NCBI RefSeq assembly: GCF_900445235.1 | Contig: NZ_UFSM01000001.1 | Location: forward strand, 1,751,501 to 1,815,500 | DNA from: Aminobacter aminovorans | GTDB lineage: Bacteria; Pseudomonadota; Alphaproteobacteria; Rhizobiales; Rhizobiaceae | Direction of reading: 5' to 3' | DNA length: 64,000 nucleotides | In this document: in pieces, positions 18,170 to 26,239 of the stretch | How positions within the stretch are numbered: position 1 is the stretch's first letter | Layout: each line of letters begins with the position of its first letter | The notes under the pieces: generated by a model | Databases searched by the model: none | Told to the model about the DNA's origin: nothing | Seen by the model: the letters and a program-made list of their open reading frames with translations, nothing else | Translations under genes and position numbers: made by a program

Positions 18170-18403
18170 ATCTGCTCCTGTGGGCGTTTCGGCCGGAGGC
18201 AACCGGCTCTGACCCAGAGGTCGCAATTCGTTGCTCGCCGGGCCACCCGATACGTGCGGCGGGAATCCGCGGTGAAACGGTTGTCGCAAACAGGTGGCGC
18301 AAAACGGCAGGCCCCGTCGCAAACAGTCTAAGGCTGGTCGTCGGATTTCGCTAGTGCTACACCTCGCGCTCCCAAGCTTCCGGCATCAGCGAGGCCCTGA
18401 AAA

Positions 18404-19657
18404 ATGCGGAAATATTCGGTTTTTGCCATAGCCCGTGAGGCGATGCGGGGACACAAGGGCTGGGAGGAACAGTGGTCCTCACCTGAGCCGAAAAGCGAAT
18501 ACGACGTCGTCATTGTCGGCGCCGGTGGCCATGGCCTGGCGACCGCCTATTATCTCGCCAAGGAGCACGGCATCACCAATGTCGCGGTGCTGGAAAAGGG
18601 CTGGCTTGGTGGTGGCAACACTGGCCGCAACACCACCATCATCCGCTCCAACTACCTCTATGACGAATCGGCCGGCATCTACGACCACGCCCTGAAGCTG
18701 TGGGACGGGCTCAGCCAGGACCTCAACTACAACGTCATGTATTCGGCGCGCGGCGTGATGATGCTGGCGCACAACGTCCACGACGTGCAGGTGCTGAAGC
18801 GTCACGTGCACGCCAACCGGCTGAACGGCATCGACAATGAATGGTTGACGCCCGAGCAGGCGCGGGAGTTCTGCCCGCCGCTCAACATCTCGGCCTCGGC
18901 ACGCTATCCCGTTGTTGGCGCTGCCTTGCAGCGCCGCGGTGGCACCGCCCGCCACGACGCGGTTGCCTGGGGCTATGCCCGCGGCGCCTCCGATCGCGGC
19001 GTACACATCATCCAGAATTGCGAAGTGACAGGCGTGCGCCGTACGCCCGACGGCCGTGTCTCGGGCGTCGAGACCTCGAAGGGCTTCATCGGCGCCAAGA
19101 AGGTCGGCGTCGTTGCCGCCGGCCACACCTCGGTGATCATGAACATGGCCGGCGTGCGCATGCCGCTCGAAAGCTATCCGCTGCAGGCGCTGGTGTCGGA
19201 GCCGGTCAAGCCGGTATTCCCTTGCGTGGTGATGTCAAACACCGTGCACGCCTACATCTCGCAGTCCGACAAGGGCGAACTGGTCATCGGCGCCGGCACT
19301 GACCAGTACATCTCTTATTCGCAGACCGGCGGCCTGCACATCATCAACCATACGCTCGACGCCATCTGCGAGATGTTTCCGATGTTCACGCGCATGAAGA
19401 TGCTGCGCTCATGGGGCGGCATCGTCGACGTCACGCCGGATCGTTCGCCGATCCTGGCCAAGACGCCGGTGCCGGGACTCTACGTCAATTGCGGCTGGGG
19501 CACGGGCGGCTTCAAGGCGACGCCAGGTTCGGGCAACGTCTTCGCCCACACCATCGCGCGTGACGAGCCGCACCCGATCAATGCGCCTTTCACGATCGAG
19601 CGCTTCCGCACCGGCCGCCTCATCGACGAAGCGGCAGCGGCGGCCGTCGCCCACTGA
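18404..19657 (+). CDS. soxB: Sarcosine oxidase subunit beta
   Basis: 417 residues. FAD-binding GAGGHG is at 39-44, followed by [12 protein letters not shown] and the [17 protein letters not shown] segment typical of SoxB. His184 in [12 protein letters not shown] is a candidate for covalent flavin attachment, as in family members whose FMN is linked to a beta-subunit His. The enzyme oxidises sarcosine to glycine, passing the methyl group to tetrahydrofolate and electrons to oxygen. It is first in the sox operon; the next gene overlaps by one base. Confidence 0.97.
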   Translation: MRKYSVFAIAREAMRGHKGWEEQWSSPEPKSEYDVVIVGAGGHGLATAYYLAKEHGITNVAVLEKGWLGGGNTGRNTTIIRSNYLYDESAGIYDHALKLWDGLSQDLNYNVMYSARGVMMLAHNVHDVQVLKRHVHANRLNGIDNEWLTPEQAREFCPPLNISASARYPVVGAALQRRGGTARHDAVAWGYARGASDRGVHIIQNCEVTGVRRTPDGRVSGVETSKGFIGAKKVGVVAAGHTSVIMNMAGVRMPLESYPLQALVSEPVKPVFPCVVMSNTVHAYISQSDKGELVIGAGTDQYISYSQTGGLHIINHTLDAICEMFPMFTRMKMLRSWGGIVDVTPDRSPILAKTPVPGLYVNCGWGTGGFKATPGSGNVFAHTIARDEPHPINAPFTIERFRTGRLIDEAAAAAVAH

Positions 19658-20091
19658 TGACAGCGCTCGCCGCCACCATAGCGGCCGTGGCCGCGCCCTT
19701 CGTCCTTGCCGACGAAAAGGGCATGCTGCACGTACCTGATGCCGGCGAGGTCCGGCTCCAGACGATCAGCCGCAGCGACAACGAAGCGGAGTGGCCGTTC
19801 TCGGTCGCTTCAGGCCTGCTCGCCTGCGTCTGGAGTGGCGGGCGCCGGGTCGTTTCCTTTATCGAAACGCCCGACGATCCCGACGACGAGCACGACGCTG
19901 CGCCCGGTCGGCACGTCATCGTCTCGGCCAACCCGTTCGAGCTCACCTTTCTCAATATCTCAAGCCGCGACCTGTTCCTGCCGGCCGACAACGTCGAGAC
20001 GCTGATCAAGCGCGTCGCCCCGTTCGAGGCCTTGGGGCAGCGGCTTTGCGACCAGCCGCAAGGCACCATTGTCGGCCCCGGCGAACTCTAG
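19657..20091 (+). CDS. Unknown 144-residue protein inside the sarcosine oxidase operon
   Basis: The ATG overlaps the soxB stop by one base and the stop is 11 bases before soxD, so the gene is embedded in the operon. The first ~18 residues are Ala-rich and hydrophobic (TALAATIAAVAAPFVLA) but lack a basic start, so they are a poor signal peptide. The rest is acidic, with a DDPDDEHD patch (about 73-80), a central VWSGGRRVVSFIE strand pair and one late Cys. I recognise no domain. Translational coupling suggests a role in assembly, methyl transfer or regulation of SoxABDG, which is inference. Confidence 0.8.
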   Translation: MTALAATIAAVAAPFVLADEKGMLHVPDAGEVRLQTISRSDNEAEWPFSVASGLLACVWSGGRRVVSFIETPDDPDDEHDAAPGRHVIVSANPFELTFLNISSRDLFLPADNVETLIKRVAPFEALGQRLCDQPQGTIVGPGEL

Positions 20092-20102
20092 GGATCATCA
20101 AG

Positions 20103-20483
20103 ATGCTTCTCATTCACTGCCCCTATTGCGAGGAAGAGCGTCCCGAGCTCGAGTTCCGCAACGCCGGCGAGGCGCATATAGCGCGCTCGAGCAACATCGC
20201 TGCGGAGAGCGACGAGGACTTCGAGAAGTTCTTTTTCATCCGCTCGAACCCGAAGGGCGTCATCTTCGAGCGTTGGCGCCATATCCATGGCTGCGCGCGT
20301 TTCTTCAACGCCGCCCGCGACACCATCACCGACCGTTTCCTTCTGACCTACAAGGCCGGCGAGCCCAAGCCGGACCTCGAAAAAATCGCGGCCGAGGCCG
20401 GCCCGGCCGCCTGGGCCAACCGCCCGCCTGACCAGCTCAACGAAAAGCCCAAGGCAAAACGCTCGAACAAGGGAGAGGCATGA
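20103..20483 (+). CDS. soxD: Sarcosine oxidase subunit delta
   Basis: 126 residues from the ATG at 20103. The N-terminal HCPYC pair and the HGCARFFNAARDT segment are the family zinc-binding and core motifs (two Cys, then His and Cys). The RSNPKGVIFERWRH segment is also characteristic. The C-terminus is a Lys/Pro-rich tail. It packs against SoxA in the heterotetramer. Its stop overlaps the soxA start by 4 bases. Confidence 0.96.
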   Translation: MLLIHCPYCEEERPELEFRNAGEAHIARSSNIAAESDEDFEKFFFIRSNPKGVIFERWRHIHGCARFFNAARDTITDRFLLTYKAGEPKPDLEKIAAEAGPAAWANRPPDQLNEKPKAKRSNKGEA

Positions 20484-23476
20484 TGGCCGGTTCGTACCGC
20501 ATTTCCGGCCAGGGCCGCCTGACGCCGGCCAAGACCGCGCGCTTCACCTTCGACGGCAAGGCGATGACCGGTCTTGCCGGCGACACCGTGGCGTCGGCGC
20601 TGCTTGCCAATGGCGTCCACCTCGTCGGCCGCTCGTTCAAGTATCACCGTCCGCGCGGCATTCTGTCTGCCGGCGCCGAAGAACCCAACGCACTGGTCAC
20701 TGTCGAACGCGATGCCGCCCGCAAGACTCCCAACGTGCGGGCCACGGTGCAGGAGCTTTATGATGGGCTTACCGTCAGTTCGCAGAACCGCTGGCCGTCG
20801 CTTTCCTTCGACGTCGGCGCTGTCAACGACCTGGCGTCGCCGATGTTCTCGGCCGGCTTCTACTACAAGACCTTCATGTGGCCGAAGGCGGCCTGGCACA
20901 AGTTCTACGAGCCCAACATCCGCGCTGCGGCCGGCCTCGGTGTCGCACCCGACCAGCCCGATCCCGACCACTATTCGGCCCGCTACGCCCATTGCGAGGT
21001 GCTGGTGCTCGGTGGTGGTGCTGCCGGCCTGGCTGCGGCTCTCGCAGCGGCGGAAACCGGGGCGCGCGTCATCATCTGTGACGAGCAGGCCGATTTCGGC
21101 GGCGCGCTGCGTTATGAAAAGGGTGCCGTCATCGATGGCCAGGATGGCTGGAGCTGGGCCCAGGCAACGGTGGCGAAGCTGGCCGCCATGGACAACGTCA
21201 CCGTGCTGTCGCGCACCACGGCCTTCGGCTACTACGCGCAGAACTTCGTCGGCCTCGTCGAGCGCGTCACCGATCATCTCGCGCGTCCGGGCCGCGACGA
21301 ACCGCGCGAGCGGCTGTGGCAAGTGCGCGCCAGGCGCGTCGTCATCGCCACCGGCGCCATCGAACGCCACATGGTGTTCGCCAACAACGACCGGCCCGGC
21401 GTGATGCTGGCATCTGCCGCGCGCACGTTCCTTAACCACTACGGTGTCGTCGTCGGCAGACAGGTTGGCGTCTACACCGCCAATGACAGCGCCTATGCTG
21501 CAGCCATCGACCTCAAGAAGGCCGGGGTCGGCGTCGCCGCCATCGTCGACCTGCGCGACAACCCGTCCGGCCCGCTTGTCGATGAGGCCCGCGCGCTCGG
21601 CATCGAGGTCAATCATGGCCGTGCGGTGACCAGTGCCAATGGCAACCAGCGCATCAAGTCGATGACCGTCCAGGCCAAGGGCGGGGGCGCCGAGCGCACC
21701 ATTGCCGTCGACGCGTTGCTGATGTCAGCCGGCTGGACGCCATCGGTGCACATGTTCTCGCAGTCGCGCGGCAAGGTTGCTTTCGACGACGCCACCAAGC
21801 GTTTCCTGCCCGGCACCTATGCCCAGGATTGCGTCTCGGTCGGCGCCTGCAACGGCTCCGACTCGCTCGAAGACACCGTCGCGCAGGCGCTTGAGGCCGG
21901 CGCCAACGCCGCCCGCGATGCCGGGGCCAAGTCAACCAAGGGTGTCACGCTCAAGGTCGAGGCTTCCGAAGGCTGGACCGGCGGCATGCTCGGTTCCGGC
22001 CCGGGCGCCGGTGCCGGTACCACGGTCAAGGCCTTCGTCGACTTCCAGAACGACGTCACCGCCAAGGATATCCGCCAGGCAGTGCATGAAGGCATGCGCT
22101 CGATCGAGCACGTCAAGCGCTTCACCACCAACGGCATGGCCACCGACCAGGGCAAGACGTCCAACATGCACGGCCTCGCCATCGCGGCCGAGGCGTTGAA
22201 CAAGGACATCCCAGCCGTCGGCCTCACCACCTTCCGCGCCCCCTACACGCCTGTCACCTTTGGCGCCATCGTCAACCATGCCCGTCACGGCCTGTTCGAT
22301 CCGACGCGCAAGACCCCGACCCACAACTGGGCCGAGAGCCATGGCGCGGTCTTCGAGGATGTCGGCCAGTGGAAGCGTGCCTGGTATTTTCCACGCGCCG
22401 GCGAGGACATGCATGCCGCCGTCGACCGCGAATGCGTAACCGTACGCAAGACCGCCGGCCTGTTCGACGCCTCCACCCTCGGCAAGATCGAGGTCGTCGG
22501 CCCGGATGCCGCCAAGTTCATGGAACTGCTCTACACCAACCCGTGGGAAAAGCTCGAAGTCGGCCGCTGCCGCTATGGCATCATGCTGCGCGAGGATGGC
22601 TTCATTTATGACGACGGCGTCGTCGGCCGTCTTGCCGCCGACCGCTTCCACGTCACCACGACGACAGGCGGCGCTGCCCGCGTCATGAACCACATGGAAG
22701 ACTATCTCCAGACCGAGTTCCCCAATCTCGACGTCTGGTTGACCTCCGTTTCCGAGCAGTGGGCGGTCATCGCCGTCCAGGGTCCGAACTCGCGTGACAT
22801 CATCGCGCCGCTGGTCGAGGGCATCGACATGTCCGATGAAACCATGCCGCACATGTCGGTGCGCGAGGGCAAGATTTGTGGTGTGCCGACGAGGCTGTTC
22901 CGCATGTCGTTCACCGGCGACCGCGGCTTCGAGGTCAACGTGCCGGCCGACTATGGCCGTGCGGTGTGGGAAGCTTTGTGGGCCGAGGGCCAGAAGCACG
23001 GCGCCTGCGCCTATGGCACAGAGGCGATGCACGTGCTCCGCGCCGAGAAGGGCTACATCATCGTCGGCCAGGACACTGACGGCACCGTCACGCCCAATGA
23101 CGCCGGCCTCGACTGGGCCGTCGGCAAGAAGAAGACCGATTTCGTCGGTATTCGCGGCATGACGCGCCCCGATCTTCTGGCCAAGGGCCGCAAGCAACTG
23201 GTTGGCCTCAAGACCAAGGATCCACGCACCGTGCTCGAAGAGGGTGCCCAGATTGTCGAGAACCCCAAGCAGGCGATCCCGATGAAGATGATCGGCCACG
23301 TCACGTCGAGCTACTGGTCGGCCAATTGCGACCGCTCGATCGCCATGGGCCTCGTCCTGGGTGGTCGCGACCGTATCGGCGAAACGCTCTATGTGCCGAT
23401 GCCCGACGGCGTCATCGAGGTGGAAGTTACCGGAACCGTGTTCTTCGACGAGAAGGGAGACCGCCTCAATGGCTAA
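20480..23476 (+). CDS. soxA: Sarcosine oxidase subunit alpha
   Basis: 998 residues, full length for the family. The N-terminal 2Fe-2S-like fold (GLAGDTVASALLANG, about 31-45) lacks the cluster cysteines, as usual. An NAD-binding Rossmann motif VLVLGGGAAGLAAALAAAE follows near residue 175, then ATGAIERHMVFANNDRPGV. From about residue 590 it has a T-protein-like (GCV_T) tetrahydrofolate domain, with AEKGYIIVGQDTDGTVTPND near the end. This domain captures the methyl as 5,10-methylene-THF. ATGA overlap with soxD; soxG overlaps its end by 8 bases. Confidence 0.97.
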   Translation: MMAGSYRISGQGRLTPAKTARFTFDGKAMTGLAGDTVASALLANGVHLVGRSFKYHRPRGILSAGAEEPNALVTVERDAARKTPNVRATVQELYDGLTVSSQNRWPSLSFDVGAVNDLASPMFSAGFYYKTFMWPKAAWHKFYEPNIRAAAGLGVAPDQPDPDHYSARYAHCEVLVLGGGAAGLAAALAAAETGARVIICDEQADFGGALRYEKGAVIDGQDGWSWAQATVAKLAAMDNVTVLSRTTAFGYYAQNFVGLVERVTDHLARPGRDEPRERLWQVRARRVVIATGAIERHMVFANNDRPGVMLASAARTFLNHYGVVVGRQVGVYTANDSAYAAAIDLKKAGVGVAAIVDLRDNPSGPLVDEARALGIEVNHGRAVTSANGNQRIKSMTVQAKGGGAERTIAVDALLMSAGWTPSVHMFSQSRGKVAFDDATKRFLPGTYAQDCVSVGACNGSDSLEDTVAQALEAGANAARDAGAKSTKGVTLKVEASEGWTGGMLGSGPGAGAGTTVKAFVDFQNDVTAKDIRQAVHEGMRSIEHVKRFTTNGMATDQGKTSNMHGLAIAAEALNKDIPAVGLTTFRAPYTPVTFGAIVNHARHGLFDPTRKTPTHNWAESHGAVFEDVGQWKRAWYFPRAGEDMHAAVDRECVTVRKTAGLFDASTLGKIEVVGPDAAKFMELLYTNPWEKLEVGRCRYGIMLREDGFIYDDGVVGRLAADRFHVTTTTGGAARVMNHMEDYLQTEFPNLDVWLTSVSEQWAVIAVQGPNSRDIIAPLVEGIDMSDETMPHMSVREGKICGVPTRLFRMSFTGDRGFEVNVPADYGRAVWEALWAEGQKHGACAYGTEAMHVLRAEKGYIIVGQDTDGTVTPNDAGLDWAVGKKKTDFVGIRGMTRPDLLAKGRKQLVGLKTKDPRTVLEEGAQIVENPKQAIPMKMIGHVTSSYWSANCDRSIAMGLVLGGRDRIGETLYVPMPDGVIEVEVTGTVFFDEKGDRLNG

Positions 23477-24014
23477 GGTCGCAATCGCCACCCGACATCC
23501 GGCGCATGCCGGCAAGAGCCTCGGTGGGCACGGCGTTTCGCTGAAGGTGCTGGAGCCGGCCAGCCGCATGTCGCTGCGTGCCCGCCCGGCTGCCATCGCG
23601 GCGCTGTCCAAGGCGCTCGGAATCGTCCTGCCTGAGAAGCCCAAGAGCTCGGCCGCCAAGGCTGGACGCACCGTGCTCTGGCTCGGTCCGGACGAATGGC
23701 TGGTCATCGATGAGGCCGGCGACCCTGTCGCCGACTGCGGCTCGGTCAAGGGGCTGCACTCGGCTGTCGACGTGTCGCATCGCAATGTCGGCATCGCGAT
23801 CGTCGGCCCCAATGCAGCCGCTACCATCAATGCCGGCTGCCCGCAGGATCTGTCGCTTCAGGCTTTCCCGGTGGGTGCTGCCTCGCGCACGGTGCTCGGC
23901 AAGGTCGAGATAGTGCTGCTCAGGACCGGCGAGGACGCTTTCCGTCTGGAATGCTGGCGCTCGTTCTCCGACTATGTCTGGGGTTTCCTGTCCGAGGCCG
24001 CGCGCGACGCCTAG
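23469..24014 (+). CDS. soxG: Sarcosine oxidase subunit gamma
   Basis: 181 residues from the ATG at 23469, inside the last codons of soxA. WLGPDEWLVI, VDVSHRNVGIAIVGP and FRLECWRSFSDYVWGFL are the standard SoxG (GcvT-like) motifs. It completes the alpha-beta-gamma-delta complex. Its stop codon's last base is the first base of a palindromic repeat. No folate genes (glyA, folD, purU) follow, though they often do elsewhere. Confidence 0.95.
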   Translation: MAKVAIATRHPAHAGKSLGGHGVSLKVLEPASRMSLRARPAAIAALSKALGIVLPEKPKSSAAKAGRTVLWLGPDEWLVIDEAGDPVADCGSVKGLHSAVDVSHRNVGIAIVGPNAAATINAGCPQDLSLQAFPVGAASRTVLGKVEIVLLRTGEDAFRLECWRSFSDYVWGFLSEAARDA

Positions 24015-24061
24015 AGCATGATCCCGAAAAGTGGGTGCCGCTTTTCTGTAAGATCATGCTC
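24014..24061. repeat. Intergenic palindromic repeat (GAGCATGATC type)
   Basis: A 10-bp inverted repeat GAGCATGATC (24014-24023) / GATCATGCTC (24052-24061) encloses a second pair, AAAAG / CTTTT. It starts at the soxG stop codon. This sort of element is common between genes in Mesorhizobium relatives and may form a hairpin that ends or stabilises sox mRNA. Confidence 0.75.
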
Positions 24062-24147
24062 CATCAAGACGGCTAGTCCAGCGCAGGGCGGATGCCCTGT
24101 GCCAAGGGAACCTCGGGGGCAGGGCAGGCGTTTGTTCTCGACATTGA

Positions 24148-24384
<237 letters not shown>

Positions 24385-24432
24385 CCCTCGTCTGCTTGCC
24401 AATCCGGACATGCCGACGAGAGCCCAGCAACG

Positions 24433-24457
24433 AAAAAGCCGCCCATGGGCGGCTTTT
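24433..24457. terminator. Bidirectional terminator between convergent small genes
   Basis: AAAAGCCGCCC / GGGCGGCTTTT forms a near-perfect stem with T-rich ends on both strands. It serves the gene ending at 24384 (+) and the one ending at 24477 (-). Confidence 0.88.
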
Positions 24458-24476
24458 CTCATTCCTGAACCTGGGT

Positions 24477-24725
24477 TCAGTTGAAGCTCGGCACAATCCA
24501 GGGATTGACGTCGATGCCGACGCGCGGCTTCTCCGCGCTGATCGAGTTGGTGGTTGCCGGGCCGCGATCGTTGCTGACCGAGCCCGTCGAACCGCAGTCC
24601 AGCTTCTTGCCGGATACGGTTTGGCTGCACACAGTGGGCTCGTGCGTCGTCTTGTGGGTGTCGTTTGCCATTGCAAAGCCGCTCGTCGCGGCGAGAGCCG
24701 CGAGCGCCAGAATAGTCCGTCGCAT
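24477..24725 (-). CDS. Small secreted protein, unknown
   Basis: 82 residues from the ATG at 24725, with GGAG six bases upstream; the ATG at 24731 lies directly on that site. The signal peptide MRRTILALAALAATSGFAMA is clear. The mature part is about 62 residues, Ser/Thr/Asn-rich, with two Cys (VCSQ and LDCG) that could form a disulfide, and ends IDVNPWIVPSF. No family recognised. Its promoter region holds an unusual cluster of palindromes. Confidence 0.75.
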   Translation of the reverse strand: MRRTILALAALAATSGFAMANDTHKTTHEPTVCSQTVSGKKLDCGSTGSVSNDRGPATTNSISAEKPRVGIDVNPWIVPSFN

Positions 24726-24746
24726 TGTCATCTCCGTAAACTTTTG

Positions 24747-24819
24747 CCGTACATGTACGGTACAACTTACAGATACGGCCGCACCTTGCGTTTTGCAAGG
24801 GGTAAACCGTACGCGTACG
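24747..24819. promoter_or_regulatory. Cluster of palindromes in the promoter of the small secreted protein
   Basis: CCGTACATGTACGG (24747-24760) is a perfect 14-bp palindrome and overlaps TGTAC-G-GTACA (24754-24764). CCTTGC-N5-GCAAGG spans 24784-24800. CGTACGCGTACG (24808-24819) is a perfect 12-bp palindrome. The shared GTAC half-sites suggest a dimeric repressor site. Confidence 0.55.
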
Positions 24820-24848
24820 AAATTATCTAGGATGCACTGACTGCACTG

Positions 24849-25499
24849 CTACCCAGGGCACTTTCCGGGTTCGTCGGTGAGCGGCGGCGTCTCGCTGGCG
24901 GCAAGACCCGCCATGGCCAGGTCGCCCATCCGCATCACATAGGCCTTCGGATCACCGAAGGGGTAGAAGGGGAAGGTGATCAGCAGTGAAACCGAGCCGT
25001 GTGCTACGGTCCACAGCGCCGTCGCGATGGCGCGGGCGTCGCCTTTCAGCACGCCGCCGGCAAGGCAGGCATGCACCCGCTCGATGATGATCTGGAAAGC
25101 CGGGTTCTCCCGTTCCATCTCGTCGAACGTCTCTTCAGGCGGATGCTTCAGCTTCTCGGTCATGAACACGGTGCGGTATTCGTTCGGATTGCCGAGGCCG
25201 AATTCCGCATATTCGCTGAGTGCTGCCCGCATCGCCTCGACGGGATCCTCGGGTTGGTTCTGCCGCATCCGCCGTGCCAAGTCGGCAAAGGCATCCTCGG
25301 CCAGCGCCATCAGGATTTCCTGTTTGTCGGCGAAATAGGAATAGACCGACATCGGCGCATAGCCGACCCTCGTCGCGAGCTTGCGGATCGTCAGGCCTTC
25401 GTAGCCCTCTTCCCGCACCAGCGCGTGGGCTGCCGCCACCAGTTCGGCCCTGAGTTCGGCCTTCTGGAGTTCGCGTCGCTGTGCTGCACTGCTGGACAA
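24849..25499 (-). CDS. TetR/AcrR-family transcriptional regulator
   Basis: 216 residues from a TTG start; no better in-frame start is visible. The HTH (EGLTIRKLATRVGYAPMSVY, about 34-53, then SYFADKQEIL) is typical. The C-terminal ligand domain includes FPFYPFGDPKAYV and the sequence resembles TetR members with a WHG-type domain. An inverted repeat upstream of the start may be its own operator. The RND pump further away and the adjacent small secreted protein are possible targets. Confidence 0.9.
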   Translation of the reverse strand: MSSSAAQRRELQKAELRAELVAAAHALVREEGYEGLTIRKLATRVGYAPMSVYSYFADKQEILMALAEDAFADLARRMRQNQPEDPVEAMRAALSEYAEFGLGNPNEYRTVFMTEKLKHPPEETFDEMERENPAFQIIIERVHACLAGGVLKGDARAIATALWTVAHGSVSLLITFPFYPFGDPKAYVMRMGDLAMAGLAASETPPLTDEPGKCPG

Positions 25500-25528
25500 G
25501 AACCCGCCCTACTACTTCCCTTGATCAG

Positions 25529-25555
25529 ATTGGCCGAGTCTATACGCCGGCCAAT
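25529..25555. promoter_or_regulatory. Candidate TetR operator
   Basis: ATTGGCCG (25529-25536) and CGGCCAAT (25548-25555) form a perfect 8-bp inverted repeat with an 11-base spacer, 30 bases upstream of the tetR-type start. The spacer holds TATAC, which could be a -10 region. Confidence 0.5.
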
Positions 25556-25620
25556 GATGCGGCAAGGCGATCAACGACGTAGCTCATCGGGACTAAGGCC
25601 GGCTGAGGGGCGGCCAGGGG

Positions 25621-26106
25621 TCAGGCGGTTTCGCGCTTGGGCTCGACGAACGTCATGGTCAGCCAGCGCGCCGTCAATGCCGGCTTCTTCTGGTCCTCGA
25701 TCTCGATCGTCACATCATGCGTCGCCTGGATCCAGCCGGACGGGCGGATCTTCAGGCCAGAAAGGACGAAGCGGGTGCGGATGCGCGAGCCGGTTTTCAC
25801 AGGGGCGACGAATTTCAGCTCCTCGAAACCCTGGTTAATGCCCATGCTGCCGCCTTCGACCGAAGGCAGCGTGTCGAAGGTCATCGCCGAAAGCAGGGAC
25901 AAGGTCAGGAAGCCGTGCGCGATGGTGCCGCCGAAAGGCGTTTCGGCCGCAGCACGGTCGGGGTCGCAATGGATGAACTGATGGTCGTCGGTCGCGTCGG
26001 CGAATTGGTCGATCATGCGCTGGGTGACGATACGCCATGGCGAAACGCCAACCTCCTTGCCGAGGTTGGCCTGAAGTTCGTCGAGGGTGATCGATTTCAG
26101 GCTCAT
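25621..26106 (-). CDS. MaoC-family (R)-specific enoyl-CoA hydratase-like protein
   Basis: 161 residues from the ATG at 26106 with AGGA six bases upstream. ADATDDHQFIHCDPDRA carries the Asp/His hydratase-2 dyad, and PFGGTIAHGFLTLSLLS the second conserved loop. The hot-dog fold family hydrates trans-2-enoyl-CoA to the (R)-3-hydroxy form, used in beta-oxidation or PHA supply. It stands alone between the TetR gene and the RND pump gene. Confidence 0.92.
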   Translation of the reverse strand: MSLKSITLDELQANLGKEVGVSPWRIVTQRMIDQFADATDDHQFIHCDPDRAAAETPFGGTIAHGFLTLSLLSAMTFDTLPSVEGGSMGINQGFEELKFVAPVKTGSRIRTRFVLSGLKIRPSGWIQATHDVTIEIEDQKKPALTARWLTMTFVEPKRETA

Positions 26107-26239
26107 TGCATCCTGTCCTGCATAAGAAAAAGTCATGCGGCGCTGTAACTGCGAGGACTGATACAGAATCAGACACGCCATGTCATCGCTTGCGGCGCCA
26201 AAACAGTCGCAGACGGGCCAGTTTCAGCAGATGATTTTG

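Noticed and set aside
21932..23830. 632-codon open frame on the minus strand
   Set aside because: Antisense to soxA/soxG; composition is typical of a shadow frame.
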